Positions 1 to 11,500 of a DNA stretch of 64,000 nucleotides are shown piece after piece. Source of the stretch: Xiphias gladius. Its lineage: Eukaryota > Chordata > Actinopteri > Istiophoriformes > Xiphiidae. The stretch is from contig NC_053414.1 in the NCBI RefSeq assembly GCF_016859285.1, positions 5,693,017 through 5,757,016 on the forward strand, read 5' to 3'. The position numbers were made by a program, and so were the translations under genes. Every line of letters starts with the position of its first letter. The first letter of the stretch is position 1. A model generated the notes under the pieces. The model searched no databases, was not told the origin of the DNA, and was given only the letters and a program-made list of their open reading frames with translations.

Positions 1-1079
1 ATTACAGACAGACACACTCACATACTCACACACACACACACACACGGTACCACTGTCAAAAGCTCTTTCGAGTGAGGAGGCAGACATTAACATGCCATAA
101 ATGGAGATGGAGGGAAGAGGGGGAAAAAAAAAAAAAACTGCATACATACATTAATATGCAAACACACACACACACACACAAACATTCAAAACACACCCAC
201 GCATTATGTTCGCCCACAGATGCACATTCACACAAAGCCTTTACAAACAGCTCCCAAATCCACCCTGCAACAAACCACACGCACGCACATATGTGCACAC
301 CAGTATGCATGCATGCATGCACACCAAATCATCCGAGCGTCCCAGCCACCCCCCCCCCTCATTCGTCCCTCCTCTCTAGGGAGGCTCAGACTGTCCTCTT
401 CTTCCCTCTCTCTCTCTCTCAGAATTGTTTTCCTACTTAAGGCGGCGGTTTTTAACAAAGCATTGGAATAAAAACATTTTTTTTTTTTTTAAAAGGAAAA
501 CAAAACATTAATGTGCAAACTGTCCCCTCTTTCTTCCCCCTTCCTCCCTGCCCTCCCCCCAGTTCCCTTCACTTTCGTTCTCTCTTTATCTCTCACACTT
601 CTTCTTGCTGTCCTCAGTTACTGAACTTGGTTAAGTCTCCGCGGATTGTACCATGTGCTTCAGAATAGAGGGTGTGGCAGGGCGGGGATTAAAAGAAAAA
701 TAAAAACCCCACAGTTACCTTCCCGCTTCCCCTCTTACCCTTAAGGTGCTCGTCTCAGGATCAAGGGTTCTTTGACTGATAGCCTTTTTTAAAAGAAATA
801 ATCAAAAAAAAAACTTGATATACATGTAAATATATATATAAAAAAAAAAATAGTCAAGTAAACATCTTTCCTTAAAAGCCAGGCCCTAAAAAGCAATTTT
901 TTTTATATAACACTGGTCTACAAGACTGGTTCAGTTCAAGACAGGTTACACGCTGCCTCAAAGGCTGATTTTTGGTTCTTCTCCGGGGGGTTTCAACGCT
1001 CAGATTTTGTGCACCGCCATTTCTGTGTTATACTCAAAGGGCTATTTAATGACATGCCCACTAACTTGAAGGTCTGTGC

Positions 1080-1118
<39 letters not shown>

Positions 1119-4100
1119 GGGCAGTCCAAACATCATTATAAACCTGTAACAGTGACATTAAACAGTTCCACTTGCCCACTTCTGATGCCACACTGGCAAT
1201 AAGGTGCTTGAGGTTTCTTCTCATTAAAATAAAAAATAAAAAAAATCACCCAAACAGGCCAAATATTCATAAAAGAAAACAAAAAAGAACTCAAGTCAAG
1301 TATCAAGTCTATAATATGTATTGTAGTTTGGGTTTTAAAGTTTTAGTCCTTTAGATGCTTGAAAAAAAACAAAACTACTTTTTCTTAATACTATATGATG
1401 CTTTTCGCACTGGGAATTTCATAGCAACAGTAATCCAATGTACCAGTAAGTTTGGTCCTGGCAAGTATGCATACTTATCGCAGTGGTACATAAAAACAGC
1501 GTAAATTAGATATTTTAAATGTAAATGTAAACAGCTCATCATATAACAGCTGAATTATCTTTCAAATTAAAACACTCAACGCGTTCCCTTTTTAAAACAG
1601 TGATGGCACCTTTGACACTAAAAGGAATACTGCTGCCTCCCACAGTTGGTACATGACGTTTCATTTCAGTAAGAAATTCCTGCTGACCGAACACACCGGA
1701 GGTGACCAAGGTGCCAAACCCAACAAAGCAGTTCACCAGTTATAATAAATGATCATTTCCATAATTTTTTTGCCAGAATTCAGCTCTCGGGGGTTCCAGA
1801 GGGAAATTTTCATCTAGTGCCACTTCATATTTTCTTTCAACAAAAAAAACAAAAAACCCCCATATAAATATGTTTCTATTACACAGAAGAACGGTGATAA
1901 ATAAATGATCAAAACATTCAGTAAAGTTAAATCCATTTTTAATGTACTTTCGTAACACCAAAGTGGCTGTTGGTATGTTATCATTTTCTTAATAACATGC
2001 GGTAAATGACACCGCGCTGCATTGCCATCACGCTGTAATGTAACCAGTGGGTGCAGGGGTCAGATATGGTTTTGTATCAGCCTAATTTTTCTTTCGTGCA
2101 TCAAGGATCGATAACTTGCCTGACAATTTAGGGACTTGACAACAGTCACCATCTTGAGTTGGACTGCTCTGCTCTCAGTGTTAACTTGTTCACACTTCAA
2201 CAGAATCATTATCGCACTTCGGCGTCAGGCAATAAAAGTGCCCTTTTGTTGCCTGGATGTAATTAACGCACATCGGTCTATTTCACCCCCCCCCCAATAT
2301 CATTCCCCAAGAGAGGATATGAAATTTGTTACGAATCTGCCACAGTTTATGTTGGATATAAAGACAAACTATTCTTAGTTTTACCCTGTTGTTTTGATTT
2401 CTTAAACATAAACTAATGGACTGCGAATAGTTTGGGCAATGATTAAATCTGTTTAAAAGACAGCACGTAAATTTACTGTTGGCTAACCAAACAGACAGAT
2501 GTGTCAGATCTGTCATAAGGTAGGACTGACTGGGATTGAGTTTATGATTAAAAAAAAAAAAAAAGACAGAGACTGAGATCTCAATAGAAAGACCAAAATA
2601 CTGTTGAGGACGAAAATATCAGTGGTAGCAAATCAAAAAGTTCACCTGGAGCCCCCGGTTTTCAACCTTAAACTGAACAAGAGCAAAAATCCCTCTCCTG
2701 GGATTAGCTGATGAGTATATTCAGCTGTATTGTGGATTCTGGAGGTCTTTTTTTTTTTTTTTTCTAAAAGAAAAAAAGATCTGGTGGCCACCATTCAGCC
2801 ACACAAGTATCAAAAGCGAATATGACTACGACACAACTTTTGGGGTTGTTTCTCCGCCAAACCTCTGCTTTGATTTCCATTATTTAGCCGCTTTCTCTTT
2901 ATAATTCTAAACACCGCATCACATAAAGCCAGGAAATTAACTGTCAAACCGACAAACAACACTTTCAGCAGGTGCAGTGAAAGTTTGCCTTTTCCATCAG
3001 CTCTAATGTTGCTTCATCAAAACAAAAAATACATTTCAGCTGATAGCTTATATGTTACATACAGCTTCTCAGGTCTGCTTCAGTGTAATTCCCCTTTAAT
3101 TCCCACCTTGGTCTGGTGTACTGTTGCCGATGCAGCTGACAGTGCCCAAATGCGTATTAGCGTGTATGTGTGCTCACCCCAGTGTTGGGTGGATTAATCG
3201 ACCAAGCGTGTGTGAAAACACGCCGTCTGGCCTCCCACTCACACTCGCTCTCTCTCTCTCTCTCTCTCTCACTCTCTGTTGCAGCACACAGACAAACTGT
3301 GTGCGCCGCACAAATACACACCTACACAGACACACGCAGAGCTGCATTTCTTGCCATGTACCAATGCTTGAATTAGCACCTTCGTCCATGCCAGGCAAGC
3401 ACGCATCCAGGCAGTGAGCCTGACAAAACTTGAGCTGCTAGCAGGCGTGGTTGTGAATATTCGTAGGGAAAACAACCTAAACGTGAGTTGAAAACAAAAG
3501 AACATTGCCACTGTATCCACACACACACAGACAGACAGACAAACAGACACACACACACGACTCGTTCCTTTGCTCACAGGGAGAAACTTGCTTTTGGCTA
3601 TTTCTTGACTTTCCTTCAGATTTAAAAAAAAAAAAAAAAAAGGGGTGATAAACGGAGATATAAATTGGATTTTAGCTAGTATTTTTTCTTTTTTTCATTT
3701 TCTTAAATAAAACCACCCCTCCTCTCGTTCTTAGACATACAAAAACGTGGTTCGATTGTACTCATACCGCAGGAAATAACACAGTGCATTTATCGTGCGC
3801 CAACTCTTTGACAATCATCGGTAACAAGTTTCTTCTCCCTCAGGAGCCTTGGCAAAAATCCCACACAAAAGAAAAAAATTAAACACAGAAAAAGTAAACA
3901 AACTGAAATGGTTATTTTTTTTTTTGTTTAAGGGTCAAAATGTAGGGGAGGGGGGAGGTTTTAGTCAAGCAAATCTTAGTTTTTTTAGTCTGCCACCATA
4001 TTGGCTGACAAATCCAAACACTCACTAACAAATCAAAAATGCTGTCCGCCTTCCCAACCAAGTCAGTGAGAATTCAGCAGCATTTCTCTAGCGGCTGGCG

Positions 4101-4958
4101 AGTCAGTTTCCCAGCATGCCTGGCAGGAGTTAAAAAGCAGGGTTGGTGGGGTTGGGCCTAGGTCGGGTAGATCATAAACCAATGCCAATATACATATTAA
4201 TATTCATTTCAACCCCTGACCTCATCAACCCCACACTTTCAGAGAAGCTTTCATCTGGCCATCCAGATGAGATAAAAGAAAACAAAAAAACAAACCAACC
4301 AATGAAAGAAAAGAAAAGAAAAGAAAAAAAAAAAAGGGCTCTGTACAATCTCACTCAGCCTCCACTGACTTACGACGCTGCGGTTTGGATGCTTCGCCGA
4401 ACATACATTCAATATCAAAACAACAGTGTTACTGGAGTTTGGGAAAGGAAATATCACTTTCTCAAAACAGGATTACCCCTCCCCCCCTCCCCCTTCCCCA
4501 GGGAATGTCTGTGATTGAGTATGGTAAGAAAGGGGCCTTAGTGACAGTACACACTTTTAAAACATAAAAAATAAAGGCTGAAACTATCAGGTCTTGAAAG
4601 GTCGCAGAGGGATTGGGGGGGGGCGTAGACTGACTGTCAACCGCTTCCCTCTGCTACCTTTCTCTGCTGTCTTTCTATCTCTCTCCACCAGAAAAGGAAG
4701 GAGGAAAACAACCCAAATTGAGGCATTCTGGGCCGTGGAGAGAGCGCAAAATGTGGACAAACGAACGAAGGACAGCAGAACAAACTGACCGAAAGAGTTG
4801 TAAAAGAAGATACAGATCCCCCAACACATGGCGGCTAGGGGAGGAGTGGCGACTGTCATCACAACCACAGCGGCCACTGTTCTTTACTCATCGCCCCAGA
4901 GAAATGCGATCCCTCCCTCCATCAATCTGTCCATTCATCTATCTGTCCATTCACTCAC
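1..4958 (-). other. NACC1 3' UTR and/or downstream flank
   Basis: No coding sequence is recognisable on either strand. The stretch is AT-rich with many homopolymers, CA/TG tracts (about 26-45, 162-180 and 1087-1111) and a CT tract (about 3247-3270). I see no minus-strand AATAAA here. ATTAAA variants occur on the minus strand at 3095-3100, 1938-1943 and 1045-1050, so the poly(A) site is undecided. Long 3' UTRs are usual for NACC1, so part of this stretch is probably transcribed. Confidence 0.5.
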
Positions 4959-5287
4959 TCAAAACAAAGTGCTGCTGTCTCCTCCCGCCCCCTGGAGGTT
5001 GTCTGCCTGCATGGCTCCACCTCCCGCTTCCATACTGTTAGCGGCTGCCGCCGCCGCCGCCACGGCCTCCAGGGAAGGGTCAAAGCCTTGGTCTGCCCCC
5101 AGCGCATCAGCCTCCATCTTCACGCTGTCGGCCAGGAAGGCAGAGTAGGCGTCACTGTCGGCCATCAGCAGTTTGAGCTTGGGGATCCAGCTCTTGCGGA
5201 CGACGCGACGGGCGTTGGTGCACATGTCAGCTGCAATGGCGTTCATCTCGCTCTCCTTGAAGCTCGGCGCGAAGTTCTGGCAGTAAA
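4959..5287 (-). CDS. nacc1: NACC1 last coding exon (residues 481-589 and stop)
   Basis: It encodes (F)[40 protein letters not shown] and then a variable acidic tail with a poly-Ala run ([10 protein letters not shown]) and SSTLF at the C-terminus. The stop codon is at 4961-4959. The acceptor is TTCCCGCAG. Confidence 0.94.
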
Positions 5288-5436
5288 CTGCGGGAAGGAA
5301 AAGAGGGGAAAAAGGGAGAGAGAGGAAGGTTTAAAACAAAAAAACAAAAACAAAAACAGCAAAAGAAGAAGACAGGATGATGAGGAGTCTTAAAATGTAC
5401 AGACACTGAGCTGTAACTCACAGTATAGTATCAGAG

Positions 5437-5515
<79 letters not shown>

Positions 5516-8500
5516 CTGTATGACTCACATTTGACAGCATGCAGAACTCTGTTGTCCAGGGGTTTACGACTTGGGTCGTTGGTTGAAGAACGGATGCCAG
5601 TTCCACAGCTGTTAGCCAGAGTGCTCCTAGGAAAGGGAAAAAAAAGAAAACCCACAAACATCACATCAACAGCAGATAAAAAGGTAAGAAGACTAAATGT
5701 ATTTTATATACAGATTTATTTATTTTTTTGGCAACTAAGGCAACTAAAAGACATTCTGTGGAGCACACTGGGATACACAGTTTGAACTGTGAATGACGCT
5801 GGAAGTTAGTCGCCTTCAATTTCCAAATTTTCAACCTACAGTAAAAATAACTCTTTGAAATTATTTTTGTCAATTGACTAATCATTGAAGTCATTTTTCA
5901 AGCAAAGCCAGTGAAAAAAAAGCCAAATATTCTCTGATTCCAGCTTCTCAAATGTGAGTATTTGCTGCTTTTCTTGTTCTTGCATTATTGTAAACTGAAT
6001 ATCTTTGGGTTTCGGACCGTTCAGTCAAACAACACAAGCCATTTGAAGACATCACCTCCAGCTCTGCAAAGTTTTGAGTTTTTGATGTTTTTGCAGACCC
6101 AAATTATTTATCGAAAAAAAATAATACGCTTAATTGATGATTAAAACATTAGTCGCAACCCTGCACCCAATAACACGCTAACAGCATACGCACTCCTAAG
6201 CTTTCATTTGAAGCACAAATTTCACATTTTTAGACAGGCTAAACCCCCCCCATGTACTTTATAGTTTTGTTCATCGAGTCAACCCTCACACGTTTCACAT
6301 TGTTTCACACTGTTTCTGTCGGCTGCCAACAAGACAGTGATCCTCACTAACAGCTCGGTGGTTTCTAACAGAAGAGTTTGCATCCTGTGTCATGTCCTGT
6401 GACATTCAATAAACACAGCTCACAGGTCTGACTGAAGGAAAAAGAAGCTTGCACAGTTTTACAGCACAATTCTGTCGTCTTCGGTGCATTCCAGATGCTC
6501 CTTGTGAGAAACTTAGCGTCTTTGGTAATTCAGTTTTCCCTCAGTCAGCTTCTGCTTCAGTTGGCATTTTTCTGTATTTTCAAACTTTGACACTTATTAC
6601 TTATGCCTTCTGCTATCAAAGCGTATAATAATTATATCGCAACCTGACGGAAAGGCACATAAAATTCACTGTTTGGCTCGTCTGTCGAGAACTTGTGAGC
6701 AAAGTAATAATTTACATGTCATTTCACCAGATGAAACATAGACGATTAGAAGCCTAACCCTGTTAGTATGCCAGTATTAAAGGTTTGCGTTTGGAAAAAA
6801 AAAAGTTACTATTTTTAACTTAGTTTATCTATTATCAATTTTTTTTAACCATATCACCAAACTGAAGCTCAACATGTCTATTGTCTTATCATGTTTGAAA
6901 ATAATGAAATAAATACACTTTAGAAACAAAATCCACTGGTATTAATATTATACTGAACAACTAGGCAGCCCGGTCGGATGACAGGACAAGTACAGTCAGA
7001 ACGCACATCGACAGTGTTTAGGATTATAAATCTTTAATTGTAAACGTCTCCATCCAGACATTCAACGCGTCAAGCCTGAGGCGTATAATTGAGGCTTGAG
7101 TTATTAGTTATCGGTTGCAATGGATCTGGCAGCATGGGGCTTAATTAAGCAATATACTGTATGTGCATGTTGTTGAGGCTCTGATTGTAATCCAGCTCAT
7201 ACCCTGCAGTCCATCATTTGATAACCACTTGTTATTGTACTACGTTTCACGAGCCAAACGCTTGGTAGGTGAAACATGTCGGGACACTGACCTGTCAAAG
7301 AATGCAGCCAGCAGGCGTCTGAGCAGAACTTTGTGGCGGGTGCCGGCGCTGACGTGGCAGTTCATGAGCTGGGCACGGGAGATGAACACGGAGGTGCCGC
7401 TCACCAGCTCCAGCTTCTCGGCCGGGTCGCCCTCCTCGTACAGCTTCGGGTGGCAGCGGTTCCCGATCTGGCTAATGAGCTCGGCTGGCAGGGACGCCAG
7501 GTCCTGCCGGGAGCGTCCCCCCCTGCCTCCCCGTCCACCGCCCGAGTCTGGGGCCAAGTCCGGCAGAGCCTCCACCCTCTCCCCAACCACTTAGGAGGGA
7601 GGACGGTAGATTGTCATCAGTTTTTTACTTACTTTGTGGGCTGGGTTTCAATTGAAATTTTACTATCGGTACACAAGTGCCAGAGTTTCAGAGTAGATAC
7701 AAAATCTTACTCTGAGTACTGTAAACCTGATTTCTACAAAAACCCCTTTTTGTTCCGTTAGGAAGAGATGCCAAACAAACTTCTCAAATGTTAAAAGCAG
7801 TCTTGCAAGAACTTAGCCTGAATATAATAATGTGATTCACATCAGCAACTGTGTGATCAAAGGATAAGTCAAAGAAACCCCAAGGACTCAGCCCTGGTTA
7901 TACTTAAACAAAGGCTTTCACGCTGATAACTAGGTATCATAGTATCTGGAAATGGAGAATTAGTTAACAGTTAATTACACCACGTTCGGGGGGAAATATG
8001 TGCTTCTGATTGGCCTAAGTGTGCACATTAGGACAATTTACATGCGCTCATATTGGAGTTCAGCTCATATTAAATTACTGCTATGAACCCGTATGTCGAT
8101 GGCAAAATTAACGGCTAACGGGTCATTCTGTGTCAAATCAGATAAGGCTGTTGCAGCACCGTCTCAGATTCTGTTCAGACTTTGTCTGTATCCTGAATGG
8201 GTCCCAAAACCAAGGCCTGTGAAATGTTTCTGTTGAAATCCTATGTTTTCGTATTTTGTTCAGCCCTATATATTATTTCCTTTTTATAGCTGGGAAGCCA
8301 TGTGTTGGCATCGCTATCTTGACAAGCATTGTTCTTAGCCTCACAAAAACTGGGAGGATGGAAGACAAACATGTTATTTGTATGCCACATCCATTAAAAG
8401 GCTGTGCTACATGCCATTTTATTCGTATAAGGCCCTAGATTTAGGGAAAAAAAGTGCAAAATTCCTAAATGAGGGGGATAATGAAGGTAGTACAAACCCA

Positions 8501-11500
8501 CATTTTTTTCCCCTCACTATTTTTTCTGCAAATACAATGTTTTATTAATTTTGTGCCAATATTTGAGGTCTCTGCCACTAATGGACATGAAGATATTCAG
8601 AACAGAACGAGGCAGGGTAGCATATTTTGGTCATTTTCATAGGACCAAAAATAATATGCAGGGTAGCAAGTAGGAACATGTAAATGTACATGGGAAATTG
8701 CTTGATGTGTGGTTATTAAGTGTACAAATTGCCATTGTCCTTCTGTTTTTCCTTCATACGAAAACAGACAGAGATTTGAGAGGTATTTTACCTCTGCTAG
8801 GGAAACATCCATTTCAGGATCCCATTTTTTTTTTTGCCTCAGCATCTCCATGATTGCTGAATCCCAGTCCCATAGGAATTGTAAGAAATAAAAGGATAAA
8901 CGTGTTTTCAGAATGTTCATTAGAGTAGAGGGCATTTGAGATTCATTAACATGTGTCTTGGGTAATCTGATCTCAAGTGGACAGCTCTAAGTAGAGGTGC
9001 GAATGCACCCAAGACGCACCGAGATCCGATTACTCAGACCACATTTGGAGGGGGTCTGGGCCGCATATGGCCAACATTCTTTTAAGAGTGTGAACGCAAA
9101 TGTGTCCTGGGCCACACTGAAGGACCGCCTGCTCCACTGACATAGCCGTGCTGTCTCCAGTAAGGTCCTTGACACTGAGAATGAGTGAAATGTTTTGATA
9201 AAACCTCTGGCATAAGGAGGAATAAGTGGTATTCTAAATGGCCCACTCAAGCTCCAGTGGGAGTACCTAAATGCATTTCCACATTAAAGGGTGGATGTTT
9301 TTATACATGTAGTTTTACAGTGTACATGTTAGAAAGCTATAAATGGAAATTGTACTGACACGCATGTTGAAACATTTCCACACTGTGAAATCAGTGTGTG
9401 TGTGTGTGTGTGTATATATAGATAGATATACATATATAGATGTATCTCTATATATAGATATAGATATATCAGTATATGCCCTTACATGTTATCAAGAAAA
9501 CACCAAGCAAGTACCCAATTCAGCCCCGTTGTTCAAGTTATATGGTTATGAAACTGGTTATACTACTTTTCATCACATGTAATTTCTAGTACAAAATTTG
9601 CTCCATTGCACATCATTTTCTATAAAGTTATTTAAATTTTTTATTGAGTATCTTATTCTAATATAAATATGGAATATAAAAATTCAACCAGTCGACTGAA
9701 TATATTATCTATTAGAGTTAATGACTTTTTATACTAGGCCCTGATAGCGAAGACCATAGCTTGCATTAATGACCTACGGTAAAATGAGCCCACAGACAAC
9801 ATGTCATTCTACTGAAAACACGCATTTCTTTACACCAATCAATGTTTCAGAGGCCGGGACATAAGGGAAGACCCTGCTTCTTCATTATGGACGTTTTTTT
9901 CCTAGAGGTAAAATAAGGCTGATAACTGTTTATTTATCTATGAAGGGAACATTGAAGGACTCAAGGCATTTTATCCACTAAATGACCATACGTTAACCTG
10001 TTTCCACATAGATTTTCATTTTCCCTCTAGCTAGCCCAAATACCATTTTGGTCTTAATGAAAATGACGAAAAATACAACCCCGCCTTGTTTTTTTTTCCT
10101 GAATATCTTTACGTCAATTTGTGATAGAGACCTCAAATATTGGCTGAAAATTAACAAAAGATTGTATTTGAAGAAAAACTAATGATAGATATCATATGAG
10201 TGCAAAAAATGGGTTTATAATACTCTCAATATCACATTGGTTAAGGAACACTTTTTCCCCCCCAATTCTAGGGCCTTATAGAAAATCAATAGGCACGTAG
10301 TACAAACTATTAATGGGCTAGTCATACTGAGAACCCGTTCGTCTCCCTTCCTACAAAGTTTGGTGACGCTAGGAATTATACTTCCTAGATAAGGTGTTTT
10401 TGAAAGCGTAAAAATTAAAAGTTATCAAATTTTGCTTTGTAAATGTTCAATTCTGAGTCCAAAACATTCAGTTAAAAAAAAAAAAAAAAAAAAAAAAGAC
10501 AAAAATAACCCTTGGTACTAATTTTTGTCATGTAACCACGGTATAAGTGAGATAATTCATTCCAAAATATGTGTTGAAAGGACTTTAACACAGAGGCAAT
10601 TACACTCCACTTTGCACTGCCTGCTTCATTGCCTTTATTCATGCATTAAATTCCTCTGGTGCATATCCCCAGGTTTTTTATTCACACGTCTTTCAGCCGA
10701 AATTTGAGGATGGAGGTCAGGCTGGATATCAAACTCTGATTATTCAGTTCTAGGTCAGTGGAGATACATGGAATCCCGATACATGGATCACGAGGAAGGA
10801 CCTGAGCGACTTCACCTATGTTTTCAAATCAAACCCGGACCTTAAGGCTTAAACAGGCCCTTCCGCCATTGGTCCACGACGAGACCAAACAACAGGTAAA
10901 ACATATTGTGGTACAAAACTACAATGTTAATTGTAAGAAATTTTTATATTTTAACTGCTGATGACACTGTTGAGCTTACTGCATATTTCTCCTGTATTCT
11001 GAATAAACTCCAGTTTATCATCAGTGTTTTGAATATTTCATTCCAAGCAACCATACGATCGTCCTGACACTCTTGATTAAATAAACTGAAAACAGTTCGT
11101 AAGCCTGAGACGGGATCCACAACTTCCAGTGGTTTCAGTGTTTTGAGCGATTCACTGCCCTCCACCGCTGAGAAGTTCGGATAAACAGGACTCTGCAGGA
11201 CTCCTATGAACCCGCGACAGCAAGACTTACAGAGCTCAGAAGACGAGAGCTTTCAGATGTACATGAAAACGCAGCAACCTTGAAATGAGCTCACACACTT
11301 ATGTATTCATCTGCTGTCAGAGCTTACCTGCTGCCCCGGCGTTCAGCATGCTGTACATGGTGTACATGTTGCAGATCTGTCTGTACTGCTCTTCGGCGCT
11401 CTCATCCGCTATGTCGTCCTCTTCCTCGTCGTCGTGGTAACTGATTGGTGAGTCACTGGTGTACATGCTCAGTGTGCCGGGGCTCGTGCCCTCAGGGGTC

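Larger units (their letters stand above)
5288..7291 (-). other. NACC1 introns between coding exons 5, 6 and 7
   Basis: The intron 5288-5528 is dominated by the TG/CG tract. The intron 5627-7291 contains a dispersed fish repeat (5835-6165). I see nothing else beyond AT-rich sequence and short homopolymers. Confidence 0.6.
8300..10390. mobile_element. Fold-back element with two arms of about 600 bp
   Basis: The left arm (about 8300-8955) reappears inverted at about 9745-10390. Exact inverted matches occur in order: 8426-8439 with 10267-10280 (tataaggccctaga), 8557-8573 with 10126-10142 (17 bases), 8784-8795 with 9904-9915 (tattttacctct) and 8901-8911 with 9822-9832. Between these anchors the arms align with many substitutions and small gaps. 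The interior (about 8956-9744) has no transposase-like reading frame, so this is a non-autonomous or decayed element. Confidence 0.75.
7590..11327 (-). other. NACC1 intron between coding exons 4 and 5
   Basis: This 3.7-kb intron is largely occupied by a long inverted-repeat structure (about 8300-10390). A poly-A tract lies at 10473-10497. No coding potential was recognised. Confidence 0.7.

Noticed and set aside
1..4958. Additional gene at the left end
   Set aside because: All frames are short and low in complexity, with no recognisable domain; better explained as NACC1 3' UTR or flank.
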